From: Nitrosomonadales bacterium
GTDB lineage: Bacteria; Pseudomonadota; Gammaproteobacteria; Burkholderiales; Nitrosomonadaceae
Reading direction: 5' to 3'
DNA: 10,294 nucleotides
Assembly (NCBI GenBank): GCA_004525885.1
Contig: SPBV01000051.1
Coordinates: forward strand, 1 to 10,294
In this document: in pieces, positions 1 through 6,127 of the stretch
How positions within the stretch are numbered: position 1 is the stretch's first letter
Layout of the letters: every line of letters begins with the position of its first letter
Notes under the pieces: model-generated
Told to the model about the DNA's origin: nothing
Databases searched by the model: none
Seen by the model: only the letters and a program-made list of their open reading frames with translations
Translations under genes and position numbers: made by a program

Positions 1-131
1 TTGATTTGTCGGTACACTCACAAAGGAAACTTAATGCAGTAGCTCGTCAGTTAAATGAACGACCCAGGGAAACGTTATATTTTGAAACACCGGCAGAACG
101 TTTTAACGCATGTGTTGCATTGACCGGTTGA
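1..131 (+). CDS. IS30-family transposase, C-terminal fragment (cut by window edge)
   Basis: The first full codon is at base 3, and the frame runs 42 codons to a TGA at 129-131. It contains the stretches LNERPRETL and ETPAERFNA. This 'NERPRKTL-x-ETPAE' pattern is the usual C-terminus of IS30-family DDE transposases, just after the catalytic Glu region, which lies outside the window. The enzyme would cut and join the ends of its own insertion sequence. The reading frame is intact as far as visible, so the gene may be complete upstream. The insertion sequence's right inverted repeat should lie shortly after 131, but without the left end I cannot define it. The gene stands apart from the housekeeping genes and is the only mobile-element coding sequence seen. 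Confidence 0.82.
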   Translation, partial: DLSVHSQRKLNAVARQLNERPRETLYFETPAERFNACVALTG

Positions 132-227
132 AGTGGCAGCCAAAAGCAGACGTTCGCTAATTCTTATTCTTAAAAATTTTTCGCCAAAAATTAAAGTCGA
201 TGTAGGAGGAGATGGTACCTACACCAC

Positions 228-263
228 GGGGGAGGTGTTAATCCAAGACTAGGTGTACCCCCC
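228..263. repeat. Copy 1 of a 34-bp direct repeat with G/C-tract inverted ends
   Basis: Bases 229-262 match 383-416 at 29 of 34 positions, by my count, with a fixed offset of 154. The shared core is TTAATYCAAGACTAGRTGTA. The copy starts with five G (228-232) and ends with six C (258-263), so the ends can pair as a short stem around a loop of about 25 bases. Next to the G/C stem the pairing is poor (A233 opposite C258). No coding frame explains it. Its origin is unknown; it could be a remnant of a REP-like or small non-autonomous mobile element. Confidence 0.7.
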
Positions 264-348
264 ACGCCCATTCACTTCGTTGGAAAAAAAGATGTGTGCT
301 ACTACAACGATGGGCACCCTAATCAACACCCTGCCTGCCTCTTAATAG

Positions 349-357
349 CCCCCCCCC
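349..357 (+). repeat. Run of nine C between the two repeat copies
   Basis: Nine consecutive C occupy 349-357. They are flanked by CCTCTT (338-343) and AAGAGG (358-363), which are complementary and could form a six-pair stem with the C-run in its loop. Homopolymer runs of this length are prone to slippage and to sequencing error. It lies outside any gene I can support, so a length change would have no coding effect visible here. Confidence 0.6.
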
Positions 358-382
358 AAGAGGGGTAGATGCTACTTTGATA

Positions 383-416
383 GGGGATGGGTTAATTCAA
401 GACTAGATGTATCCCC
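383..416. repeat. Copy 2 of the 34-bp direct repeat, with perfect GGGGAT/ATCCCC ends
   Basis: This is the second copy of the repeat at 229-262, in the same orientation. Its ends, GGGGAT (383-388) and ATCCCC (411-416), are perfectly complementary, giving a six-pair stem around a 22-base loop. Copy 2 therefore has a better stem than copy 1. The five differences are substitutions, with no gaps. The two copies bracket about 120 bases that include the C-run. Confidence 0.7.
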
Positions 417-436
417 ACCCTTCTCAGATTCCACAT

Positions 437-473
437 ACCATGACCAATAGTTTGTTATCTCAAACATCATGGT
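437..473. other. Two-part stem-loop in the region without genes
   Basis: ACCATGA (437-443) is complementary to TCATGGT (467-473). Inside this, GTTTG (450-454) pairs with CAAAC (461-465) around a six-base loop. The left side carries an extra six bases and the right side one, giving an asymmetric internal loop. No T-run follows on either strand, so it is not a standard intrinsic terminator. It lies downstream of the minus-strand tRNA gene, about 75 bases past its 3' end. Its role is unknown. The rest of 132-546, apart from the repeats listed, shows no supportable gene. Confidence 0.45.
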
Positions 474-545
474 AAGAAGAATGGTAAGACCTATAGACTT
501 ATATATAAAATAATACGTTTACTATCAAAGTATTGGTAGTAATAA

Positions 546-638
<93 letters not shown>

Positions 639-677
639 TAGAAAAAACCCAGCAGCACAGAATCAACTGGGGAGCAA

Positions 678-706
678 AGGATAAACTAGAACAAACTTTG
701 TGGCAA
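678..706 (-). promoter_or_regulatory. Probable sigma-70 promoter of the tRNA-Ser gene
   Basis: On the minus strand, TTGCCA (plus 701-706; five of six to TTGACA) is followed after exactly 17 bases by TATCCT (plus 678-683; four of six to TATAAT). A start near plus 671 would leave a leader of about 33 bases before the tRNA. Just after the -10 lies a C-rich stretch, CTCCCC, compatible with the GC-rich discriminators of stringently controlled stable-RNA promoters. That regulation is inferred. Confidence 0.6.
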
Positions 707-794
707 CTTTTCAAGATGTTATCGAAATGCATGGCCACATCAAAACTATCATTCAAGACCTCCGCATTCGAACGCTCGAAAAAGCTACAAGTTT

Positions 795-818
795 GTTATT
801 CCTCACACAGGGAATAAC
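795..818. terminator. Weak hairpin downstream of the MBL gene, possible terminator
   Basis: GTTATTCC (795-802) and GGAATAAC (811-818) are perfectly complementary over eight pairs with an eight-base loop. On the minus strand this lies 25 bases after the stop codon of the MBL-fold gene, where a terminator would be expected. A run of five T follows, but only after about 12 bases, and the stem is AT-rich. It is therefore at best a poor intrinsic terminator; it could instead stabilise the mRNA 3' end. Confidence 0.35.
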
Positions 819-842
819 TATCGTAGCTGACTTTCTCAAATA

Positions 843-1796
843 CTACTTATTAGTTAATTCGAGCCAACTCTCCAGGCCTCTGGCATTCAGATTTACATCC
901 ATATTCAACAGTTCACAAATTTTTTTCTGCGGCAACGTACATCCATGAACTTTTATCCGTTGTAAAAGTAATTCACCAAGTTCTCTCGCCAAAGAAACAT
1001 GTCTGCCAGATCCCTGATTATAGTTCTTCGTAGCTATTGCTACATAGGCATCAATCAAATCATGCATCACACTGGCATGGTAAATTAAATTGCCAATACG
1101 GGAGTAATGGGTAAGAAAGGCGTACTGTGGGTCATAACTCATGATCCGATCTAGAGAAATATGAGCTGCGACTGGATCAAATTGTACCGGTGTGGTAGTC
1201 GGAAAAACAAACTCCATGCCGCCCACATCAAATTCCCGATAGGAAACACCAAAAGTATCGCCAGTAAAAAATGATCGGCTTGTCTCATCAAATATACAAT
1301 AGTGGTGACGAGCGTGGCCTGGCGTATCAAGAAACAATAGTGATCTGCCACTCATGTTAATGCTGAAATTGTCGGATGCCTCAATTATACGACTTGCTTT
1401 CACCGGATAAATCCTTCCATACATACGCTTAAACTTCGCTTCACCATAAACTACCATAGCGCTTTCAATGAGCCTAGTTGGATCCACCATGTGGCGTGCG
1501 GCGCGCGGGTGTACAACTAAGCTTGCATTGGGAAAACGACACATAAATTCCCCGGCACCACCTGCATGATCAAGGTGTATGTGGGTAAGAAATATATAGG
1601 AAACACTCTCAGGTGCAATGTTTCTTTGGCATAATATTTCCATCACTCCTGGAACGGAAAACGAGGTTCCCGTGTCTACTAGTGCTGCTGTGCTACCCTC
1701 AACAATTAAATGGATTGCAGCTAATCCTGGACGACAATACTCTGCATCGATAGCGCTAATGCCATGATCATAATCAGTAACATTATTTAAAATCAT
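843..1796 (-). CDS. MBL-fold metallohydrolase
   Basis: This is a 317-residue metallo-beta-lactamase-fold hydrolase of unknown substrate, probably cytoplasmic because no signal peptide is seen. The metal site is complete: THIHLDHAGG places His72, His74, Asp76 and His77, followed by His161 in DTPGHARHH, Asp180 in FTGDTFG and His230 in LTHY. These are the ligands of a two-metal site as in glyoxalase II-type enzymes. Residues 240-317 form a helical C-terminal extension beyond the core. I chose the ATG at 1796, which gives MILNNVTDYDHG; an in-frame TTG at 1817 would add seven residues, and neither has a clear Shine-Dalgarno site. The gene follows acs on the same strand after 61 bases, so co-transcription is likely. 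That suggests, without proving, a thioester or related ester substrate linked to acetate or acyl-CoA metabolism. Confidence 0.88.
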   Translation of the reverse strand: MILNNVTDYDHGISAIDAEYCRPGLAAIHLIVEGSTAALVDTGTSFSVPGVMEILCQRNIAPESVSYIFLTHIHLDHAGGAGEFMCRFPNASLVVHPRAARHMVDPTRLIESAMVVYGEAKFKRMYGRIYPVKASRIIEASDNFSINMSGRSLLFLDTPGHARHHYCIFDETSRSFFTGDTFGVSYREFDVGGMEFVFPTTTPVQFDPVAAHISLDRIMSYDPQYAFLTHYSRIGNLIYHASVMHDLIDAYVAIATKNYNQGSGRHVSLARELGELLLQRIKVHGCTLPQKKICELLNMDVNLNARGLESWLELTNK

Positions 1797-1857
1797 GAGC
1801 GCGCTTAAGAGGAACAAAAATGCCTGTATCCACGTGGTGTTATGCTTATCTGTTGGC

Positions 1858-3825
1858 TTATGTTATCGATTGTTTCAACTGTTCAAGTATTTCTGGATTT
1901 TCCAAAGTAGAAACATCTTGAGTAATCTGCTCCCCTCTTCCTATAGCGCGCAATAAACGACGCATAATTTTTCCAGAACGAGTTTTTGGTAGATTGTTGC
2001 CAAAGCGTATCTCCTCAGGCTTTGCAATTGGACCTATTTCTTTCGAAACCCAGTTCCGTAATTCGGTGGCTATTCTCTTAGCATCATCTCCCTGAGGGCA
2101 TAATCCTTTCAGTACTACGAAAGCAATTACCACCTCGCCTTTAATCTCGTGGGGTCTGCCCACCACTGCAGCTTCTGCAACCAAGGGATTGGCCACTAGT
2201 GCCGACTCGATCTCCATAGTACCCAAACGGTGACCAGAGATATTCAATACATCATCAACACGTCCCATGATCCAAAAATAACCATCCAGATCGCGGTTCG
2301 CAGAATCACCTGCTAGATAATATTTACCTCCAAGATCATTAGGAAAATAGGTATTCTTAAAACGCTCTGGATCACCCCAAATAGTGCGTGCCAGTGAAGG
2401 AAATGGTCGCTTGATGACTAGAAACCCGCCTTTTCCATTTTCTATCTCATGACCAGTCTCATCCACTATGTCCGCCATAATGCCTGGTAGTGGAAACGTG
2501 CATGAACCTGGTTTGAGTGGTACCACACCCGGTACTGGAGCAATCATGTGGCAACCTGTTTCAGTCTGCCACCAGGTATCTACAATTGGACAGCGAGACT
2601 GGCCAACTACTTTGTAATACCAGATCCAGGCTTCTGGATTAATCGGCTCACCTACGGAGCCTAGCAAACGTAGCGAGGAGAGGTCATATTTCTTGGGTAA
2701 TTCTGGGCCCAATTTAATTAGTGAACGAATTGCCGTAGGCGCGGTGTAAAAAATAGTAACTTTGTGATCCTGAATTATTTTCCAAAAGCGACCTGCATCG
2801 GGATAGGTAGGCACGCCCTCGAATACGATTTGCGTAGCACCCATTGCCAGTGGACCATAAGCAACATAACTGTGACCTGTAATCCAACCGACGTCAGCAG
2901 TACACCAGAAAATGTCGGCTAACTTATGGTCAAAAATCCACTTCATGCTCACCATCGCACCCAGTAAATAACCTGCAGAGGAATGTTGTATGCCTTTGGG
3001 CTTGCCAGTGGAACCAGATGTATAAAGAATAAACAGAGGATGCTCAGCATTGACCCATTCGGGCTCACAGTAGACAGGTTTATCACTAATAAGCTCATGC
3101 CACCAGATATCGCGTGAGTTAAACCACTGTATATCTGTACCCGTGCGCCGGTATATAATCACTGATCTGACTGAGCCAGCTCCACCGATGTCGAGCGCCT
3201 TATCTACTAACGGTTTCAAAAGAATTCCTTTACCTCCACGCATTTGTTCATCCGCGGTAATAACGGCTACTGCAGCAGTATCTACAATACGATCATGCAG
3301 GCTCTTGGCTGAGAAACCACCAAACACCACTGAATGAATCGCACCTATTCGGGCACAAGCTTGCATTGCTACTACTACCTCAATACTCATAGGCATATAA
3401 ATAATAAGGCGATCGCTCTTTTTAATGTTAAGCGATCTAAGTCCGTTGGCAAACTGGCATACTTGTATATGAAGATCCCGATATGTAACCTTGGTTACAT
3501 TGCCGTCGTCTGCCTCAAAAATGATAGCAACCTTGTCTGAATTGGCTTCTAGATTTCGATCGAGACAGTTAAAAGAAACATTGAGCTCACCATCATCAAA
3601 CCACTTAAAAAAAGGATGGTTACTCTCGTCCAGCACTTGGGTAAAAGGCTTGTGCCACTGAATATATTCTCGTGCCAACCCACCCCAAAAACCCAAGTAA
3701 TCCTCTTCTGCTTCTTTGCAAAGTGAATGATAGTCCTCTATGCTCGATAAGTTAGCTTGGCTAACAAAAGTATTATTTGGAACGAAAAGACGAGTTTCAT
3801 GCAAAATTGATTCAATTGTTGCCAC
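1858..3825 (-). CDS. acs: Acetyl-CoA synthetase (AMP-forming)
   Basis: It activates acetate with ATP to acetyl-AMP and transfers the acetyl group to CoA, in the cytoplasm. The protein has 655 residues, close to the 652 of E. coli Acs. An N-terminal ACS domain is followed by the AMP-binding motif YTSGSTGKPKG from Tyr268, then DTWWQTETG from about residue 416, and the C-terminal PKTRSGK motif, whose Lys619 is the catalytic lysine that is acetylated in well-studied homologues. I chose GTG at 3825 because GGAGGT (3831-3836) stands five bases before it; the TTG at 3828, one codon upstream, would be only two bases from that site. The gene is divergent from rimP and leads the MBL-fold gene. No frameshift or missing motif is seen. 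Assignment to Acs rather than propionyl-CoA synthetase rests on overall length and motif wording. Confidence 0.96.
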   Translation of the reverse strand: MATIESILHETRLFVPNNTFVSQANLSSIEDYHSLCKEAEEDYLGFWGGLAREYIQWHKPFTQVLDESNHPFFKWFDDGELNVSFNCLDRNLEANSDKVAIIFEADDGNVTKVTYRDLHIQVCQFANGLRSLNIKKSDRLIIYMPMSIEVVVAMQACARIGAIHSVVFGGFSAKSLHDRIVDTAAVAVITADEQMRGGKGILLKPLVDKALDIGGAGSVRSVIIYRRTGTDIQWFNSRDIWWHELISDKPVYCEPEWVNAEHPLFILYTSGSTGKPKGIQHSSAGYLLGAMVSMKWIFDHKLADIFWCTADVGWITGHSYVAYGPLAMGATQIVFEGVPTYPDAGRFWKIIQDHKVTIFYTAPTAIRSLIKLGPELPKKYDLSSLRLLGSVGEPINPEAWIWYYKVVGQSRCPIVDTWWQTETGCHMIAPVPGVVPLKPGSCTFPLPGIMADIVDETGHEIENGKGGFLVIKRPFPSLARTIWGDPERFKNTYFPNDLGGKYYLAGDSANRDLDGYFWIMGRVDDVLNISGHRLGTMEIESALVANPLVAEAAVVGRPHEIKGEVVIAFVVLKGLCPQGDDAKRIATELRNWVSKEIGPIAKPEEIRFGNNLPKTRSGKIMRRLLRAIGRGEQITQDVSTLENPEILEQLKQSIT

Positions 3826-3830
3826 CAAAC

Positions 3831-3836
3831 ACCTCC
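3831..3836 (-). promoter_or_regulatory. Shine-Dalgarno site that decides the acs start
   Basis: The minus strand reads GGAGGT here, a near-perfect Shine-Dalgarno sequence. It favours the GTG at 3825 over the adjacent TTG at 3828, which would be too close. This is the strongest ribosome binding site I see in the window. Confidence 0.7.
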
Positions 3837-3876
3837 AGAGAGTTTTCTTCTTTAAGACAAGGCCGGTTTCTCAGAA

Positions 3877-3904
3877 ATTGTATCACCTGCCTTTGCTGAA
3901 TCAA
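3877..3904 (-). promoter_or_regulatory. Probable acs promoter with extended -10
   Basis: On the minus strand, TTGATT (plus 3899-3904; four of six to consensus) is followed after 16 bases by TACAAT (plus 3877-3882; five of six), preceded by TG one base upstream, an extended -10. Transcription would start near plus 3870 and give a leader of about 45 bases to the GTG start. No activator site, such as one for CRP, is evident. Confidence 0.6.
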
Positions 3905-4100
3905 ACTCACGTTTAAACCTAGCATGGAAAACCATATTTTAAATTTGTATTACTAAAATAATAAGCCGGAAGCAATCGCAACAATTATGCTGACGCCACT
4001 CTATATACAAATAAAATCACTTTGCAAGAAGATATAATGCTAATAACGATTTAAATGTTTACTTCTTTACTAAGTATCTATTTCATTAATTATAAATTTT

Positions 4101-4109
4101 TGCTATCAT
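4101..4109 (+). promoter_or_regulatory. Probable promoter of the rimP-nusA-infB operon, extended -10
   Basis: TGC followed by TATCAT matches the extended -10 pattern TGnTATAAT, with five of six in the hexamer. The -35 position at 17-base spacing (TTTCAT) is poor, as is common when an extended -10 is present. A start near 4116 would place the first codon of rimP about 46 bases into the transcript. A perfect TATAAT at 4033-4038 lacks a recognisable -35 and is a weaker alternative. Confidence 0.5.
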
Positions 4110-4124
4110 TCATAGATAAGTTTG

Positions 4125-4146
4125 TGTGCTCTTTAGCCCATTTTTT
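4125..4146 (+). terminator. Weak attenuator-like hairpin in the rimP leader
   Basis: TGTGCT (4125-4130) and AGCCCA (4135-4140) pair at five of six positions around a four-base loop and are followed at once by six T (4141-4146). This has the layout of an intrinsic terminator, but the stem is short and has a mismatch. It lies between the proposed promoter and the rimP start. A leaky terminator here could let NusA or elongation state tune operon output; this is inference. Confidence 0.4.
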
Positions 4147-4161
4147 GTTTCTGGCGAGACT

Positions 4162-4590
4162 ATGGAGCTGCATGAGTTGTTAGAATCAACCCTAACTGGC
4201 ATGGGTTACGAGCTGGTTGAAGTGGAGCGATCCGCACGCGGCAAGTTGTTGAGGATATTCATAGACAAACCCAGCGGCATTAGTCTTGATGACTGTGTTG
4301 CAGTAAGTCATCATTTGAGTCGATTGTTTGCGGTCGAAAACATTGTTTATGATAAGTTAGAGATTTCCTCACCAGGACTTGACAGGCCACTAAGAAAAAA
4401 GTCTGATTTCATCCGTTTTACGGGAGAATTGGTCAAGTTAAAATTGCGTTTCGCATTGCAAGGACAAAGAAATTTTGTTGGTATTTTACGTGAAGTGAAC
4501 GATGGGACGTTAAAGTTGGAAGTAGATGGAGAAATACTTGATCTTGAGTTGAGCAACCTTGAAAAGGCCCATCTGGTCCCAAAATTATAA
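4162..4590 (+). CDS. rimP: Ribosome maturation factor RimP
   Basis: RimP binds the free 30S subunit and helps its late maturation. The 142-residue product begins MELHELLESTLTGMGYELV and has the usual two domains: an N-terminal alpha/beta domain to about residue 80, including the conserved EISSPGLDRPL segment near residues 70-80, and a C-terminal SH3-like beta domain. I chose the ATG at 4162, which matches the family start; an in-frame GTG at 4126 would add 12 atypical residues and translate the leader hairpin. The ribosome binding site GGCGAG (4153-4158) is weak. It is the first gene of the cluster, with 27 bases between its TAA and the nusA ATG. Confidence 0.95.
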   Translation: MELHELLESTLTGMGYELVEVERSARGKLLRIFIDKPSGISLDDCVAVSHHLSRLFAVENIVYDKLEISSPGLDRPLRKKSDFIRFTGELVKLKLRFALQGQRNFVGILREVNDGTLKLEVDGEILDLELSNLEKAHLVPKL

Positions 4591-4608
4591 ATAACTGAGA
4601 GTTTGGCT

Positions 4609-4612
4609 GGAG
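4609..4612 (+). promoter_or_regulatory. Shine-Dalgarno site deciding the nusA start
   Basis: GGAG lies five bases before the ATG at 4618 and supports this start over the in-frame TTG at 4603, which would place the GGAG inside the coding sequence. Confidence 0.55.
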
Positions 4613-4617
4613 ACAAC

Positions 4618-6090
4618 ATGAGCCGCGAAGTTTTACTGTTGGTAGATGCGCTAGCGCGCGAAAAAAATGTTGAAAAGAACATAGTTTTTTCTGCTTTGGA
4701 ACTGGCATTAGGGTCAGCCACAAAAAAGCGATTTCGTGACGACGCTGTCGTGCGCGTAGCTATAGATCACGAGACAGGAAACTATCAATCTTTCCGTCGT
4801 TGGCAGGTAGTAGAAAACGATGCAGTCGAAGATCCCGCGCGTCAAATTTCCTTAAATGAGGCTTTGCAACGTGACGCCAACATCCAACTGGAAGAATTTA
4901 TAGAAGAAACATTGGAGCCTATAGAGTTTGGTCGTATTGGAGCACAAGCAGCAAAACAGGTGATATTTCAGAAAATACGTGATGCCGAGCGCGAACAAAT
5001 TCTGAACGATTTTCTAGAGCGTAAAGAATACATGGTAACCGGTACCATAAAACGTATGGAGCGCGGCAATGCGATCATTGAATCTGGCAAAGTTGAGGCA
5101 GCTTTACCGCGAGATCAAATGATTCCCAAAGAAAATTTGCGGGTAGGTGACCGTGTTCGAGCCTACTTATCTAAGGTCGACCGCACAGCTAGAGGGCCTC
5201 AATTAATATTGTCGCGCATAGTCCCAGAGTTTCTTATGAAGCTATTTGAGTTAGAAGTTCCTGAAATTGAGGAAGGATTACTAGAAGTCAAATGCGCAGC
5301 CAGAGACCCGGGTTCACGAGCAAAAATTGCAGTAAAATCAAATGATCAAAGAGTAGACCCGATTGGTACTTGCGTAGGTATGCGTGGTTCAAGAGTACAA
5401 GCTGTGACAGGTGAGTTAGCAGGAGAACGAGTAGACATCATTTTGTGGTCGAATGACCCAGCCACGTTTGTAATTAATGCTCTAGCTCCTGCTGAAATCA
5501 GCAGTATCGTAGTCGATGAAGAGAAACACTGTATGGACATCGTAGTTGACGAGGAAAATCTCGCCCAAGCGATTGGCCGTGGTGGCCAGAATGTACGGCT
5601 TGCATCTGACTTGACCGGCTGGGAGCTTAATATCATGTCAATGGAAGATTCACAGGCCAAAAATGAAGAAGAACTTTCTGTAATACGAGAACTCTTTATG
5701 GAAAAACTGGATGTAGATGAGGAAGTAGCAGAAATCCTTGCACAAGAAAGTTTTACCACCTTAGAAGAAGTGGCCTATGTACCACTCAGTGAGATGCTAG
5801 AAATTGAATCACTCGATGAAAAAACTGTCAACGAATTGCGCAACCGAGCTCGTAACATGCTTTTGACTGAAGCTATCGTCAGCGAAGAGAATGTAGAGAA
5901 TTTGGCAGAAGATCTGCGCTCCCTAGAAGGTATGGACAATGAAACCGCGCGTAAATTAGCAGCAAATGGCATTAAAACCCAAGAGGACCTCGCGGACTTG
6001 GCCGTAGATGATCTAGTGGAAATGATCGAGATTGATACTGAGCGTGCCAAAGAGTTGATCATGACTGCACGAGCACCCTGGTTTACTTGA
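4618..6090 (+). CDS. nusA: Transcription termination/antitermination factor NusA
   Basis: NusA binds RNA polymerase and nascent RNA; it promotes pausing and intrinsic termination and is also part of antitermination complexes. The product has 490 residues (E. coli: 495). The order is an N-terminal RNA polymerase-binding domain to about residue 125, an S1 domain at about 135-200 (starting near EYMVTGTIKRMERG), tandem KH domains at about 230-345 with GMRGSR near residue 253 and IGRGGQN from residue 319, then two helix-hairpin-helix acidic repeats to the end. The last repeat ends in APWFT. Having both C-terminal repeats is typical of gamma- and betaproteobacteria. It follows rimP by 27 bases and precedes infB by 37. 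NusA autoregulation through the leader is known in E. coli; here it is only suggested by the leader hairpin. Confidence 0.97.
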   Translation: MSREVLLLVDALAREKNVEKNIVFSALELALGSATKKRFRDDAVVRVAIDHETGNYQSFRRWQVVENDAVEDPARQISLNEALQRDANIQLEEFIEETLEPIEFGRIGAQAAKQVIFQKIRDAEREQILNDFLERKEYMVTGTIKRMERGNAIIESGKVEAALPRDQMIPKENLRVGDRVRAYLSKVDRTARGPQLILSRIVPEFLMKLFELEVPEIEEGLLEVKCAARDPGSRAKIAVKSNDQRVDPIGTCVGMRGSRVQAVTGELAGERVDIILWSNDPATFVINALAPAEISSIVVDEEKHCMDIVVDEENLAQAIGRGGQNVRLASDLTGWELNIMSMEDSQAKNEEELSVIRELFMEKLDVDEEVAEILAQESFTTLEEVAYVPLSEMLEIESLDEKTVNELRNRARNMLLTEAIVSEENVENLAEDLRSLEGMDNETARKLAANGIKTQEDLADLAVDDLVEMIEIDTERAKELIMTARAPWFT

Positions 6091-6127
6091 TCTCCCTGAA
6101 CAGTACAAATAAAGGGTTCTATATTTA

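Noticed and set aside
228..416. Repeat pair as a CRISPR array
   Set aside because: Only two copies, a 120-base spacer, no further units and no cas genes in the window.
751..773. ATTCAAGAC and ATTCGAAC words resembling the repeat core and the tRNA T-loop
   Set aside because: Matches of eight to nine bases without extension; not enough for an attachment site or a further repeat copy.
700..948. 82-codon plus-strand frame starting with GTG
   Set aside because: It starts inside the tRNA-Ser promoter, has no ribosome binding site, resembles no family I know, and its second half lies antisense within the MBL-fold gene.
3143..3540. Two plus-strand frames inside acs
   Set aside because: Both are antisense to the well-conserved acs coding sequence, with no start signals or recognisable domains.
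4033..4038. Perfect TATAAT as the main nusA operon promoter
   Set aside because: No -35 element at 16-18 bases and no TG extension, in AT-rich DNA where the hexamer is expected by chance.
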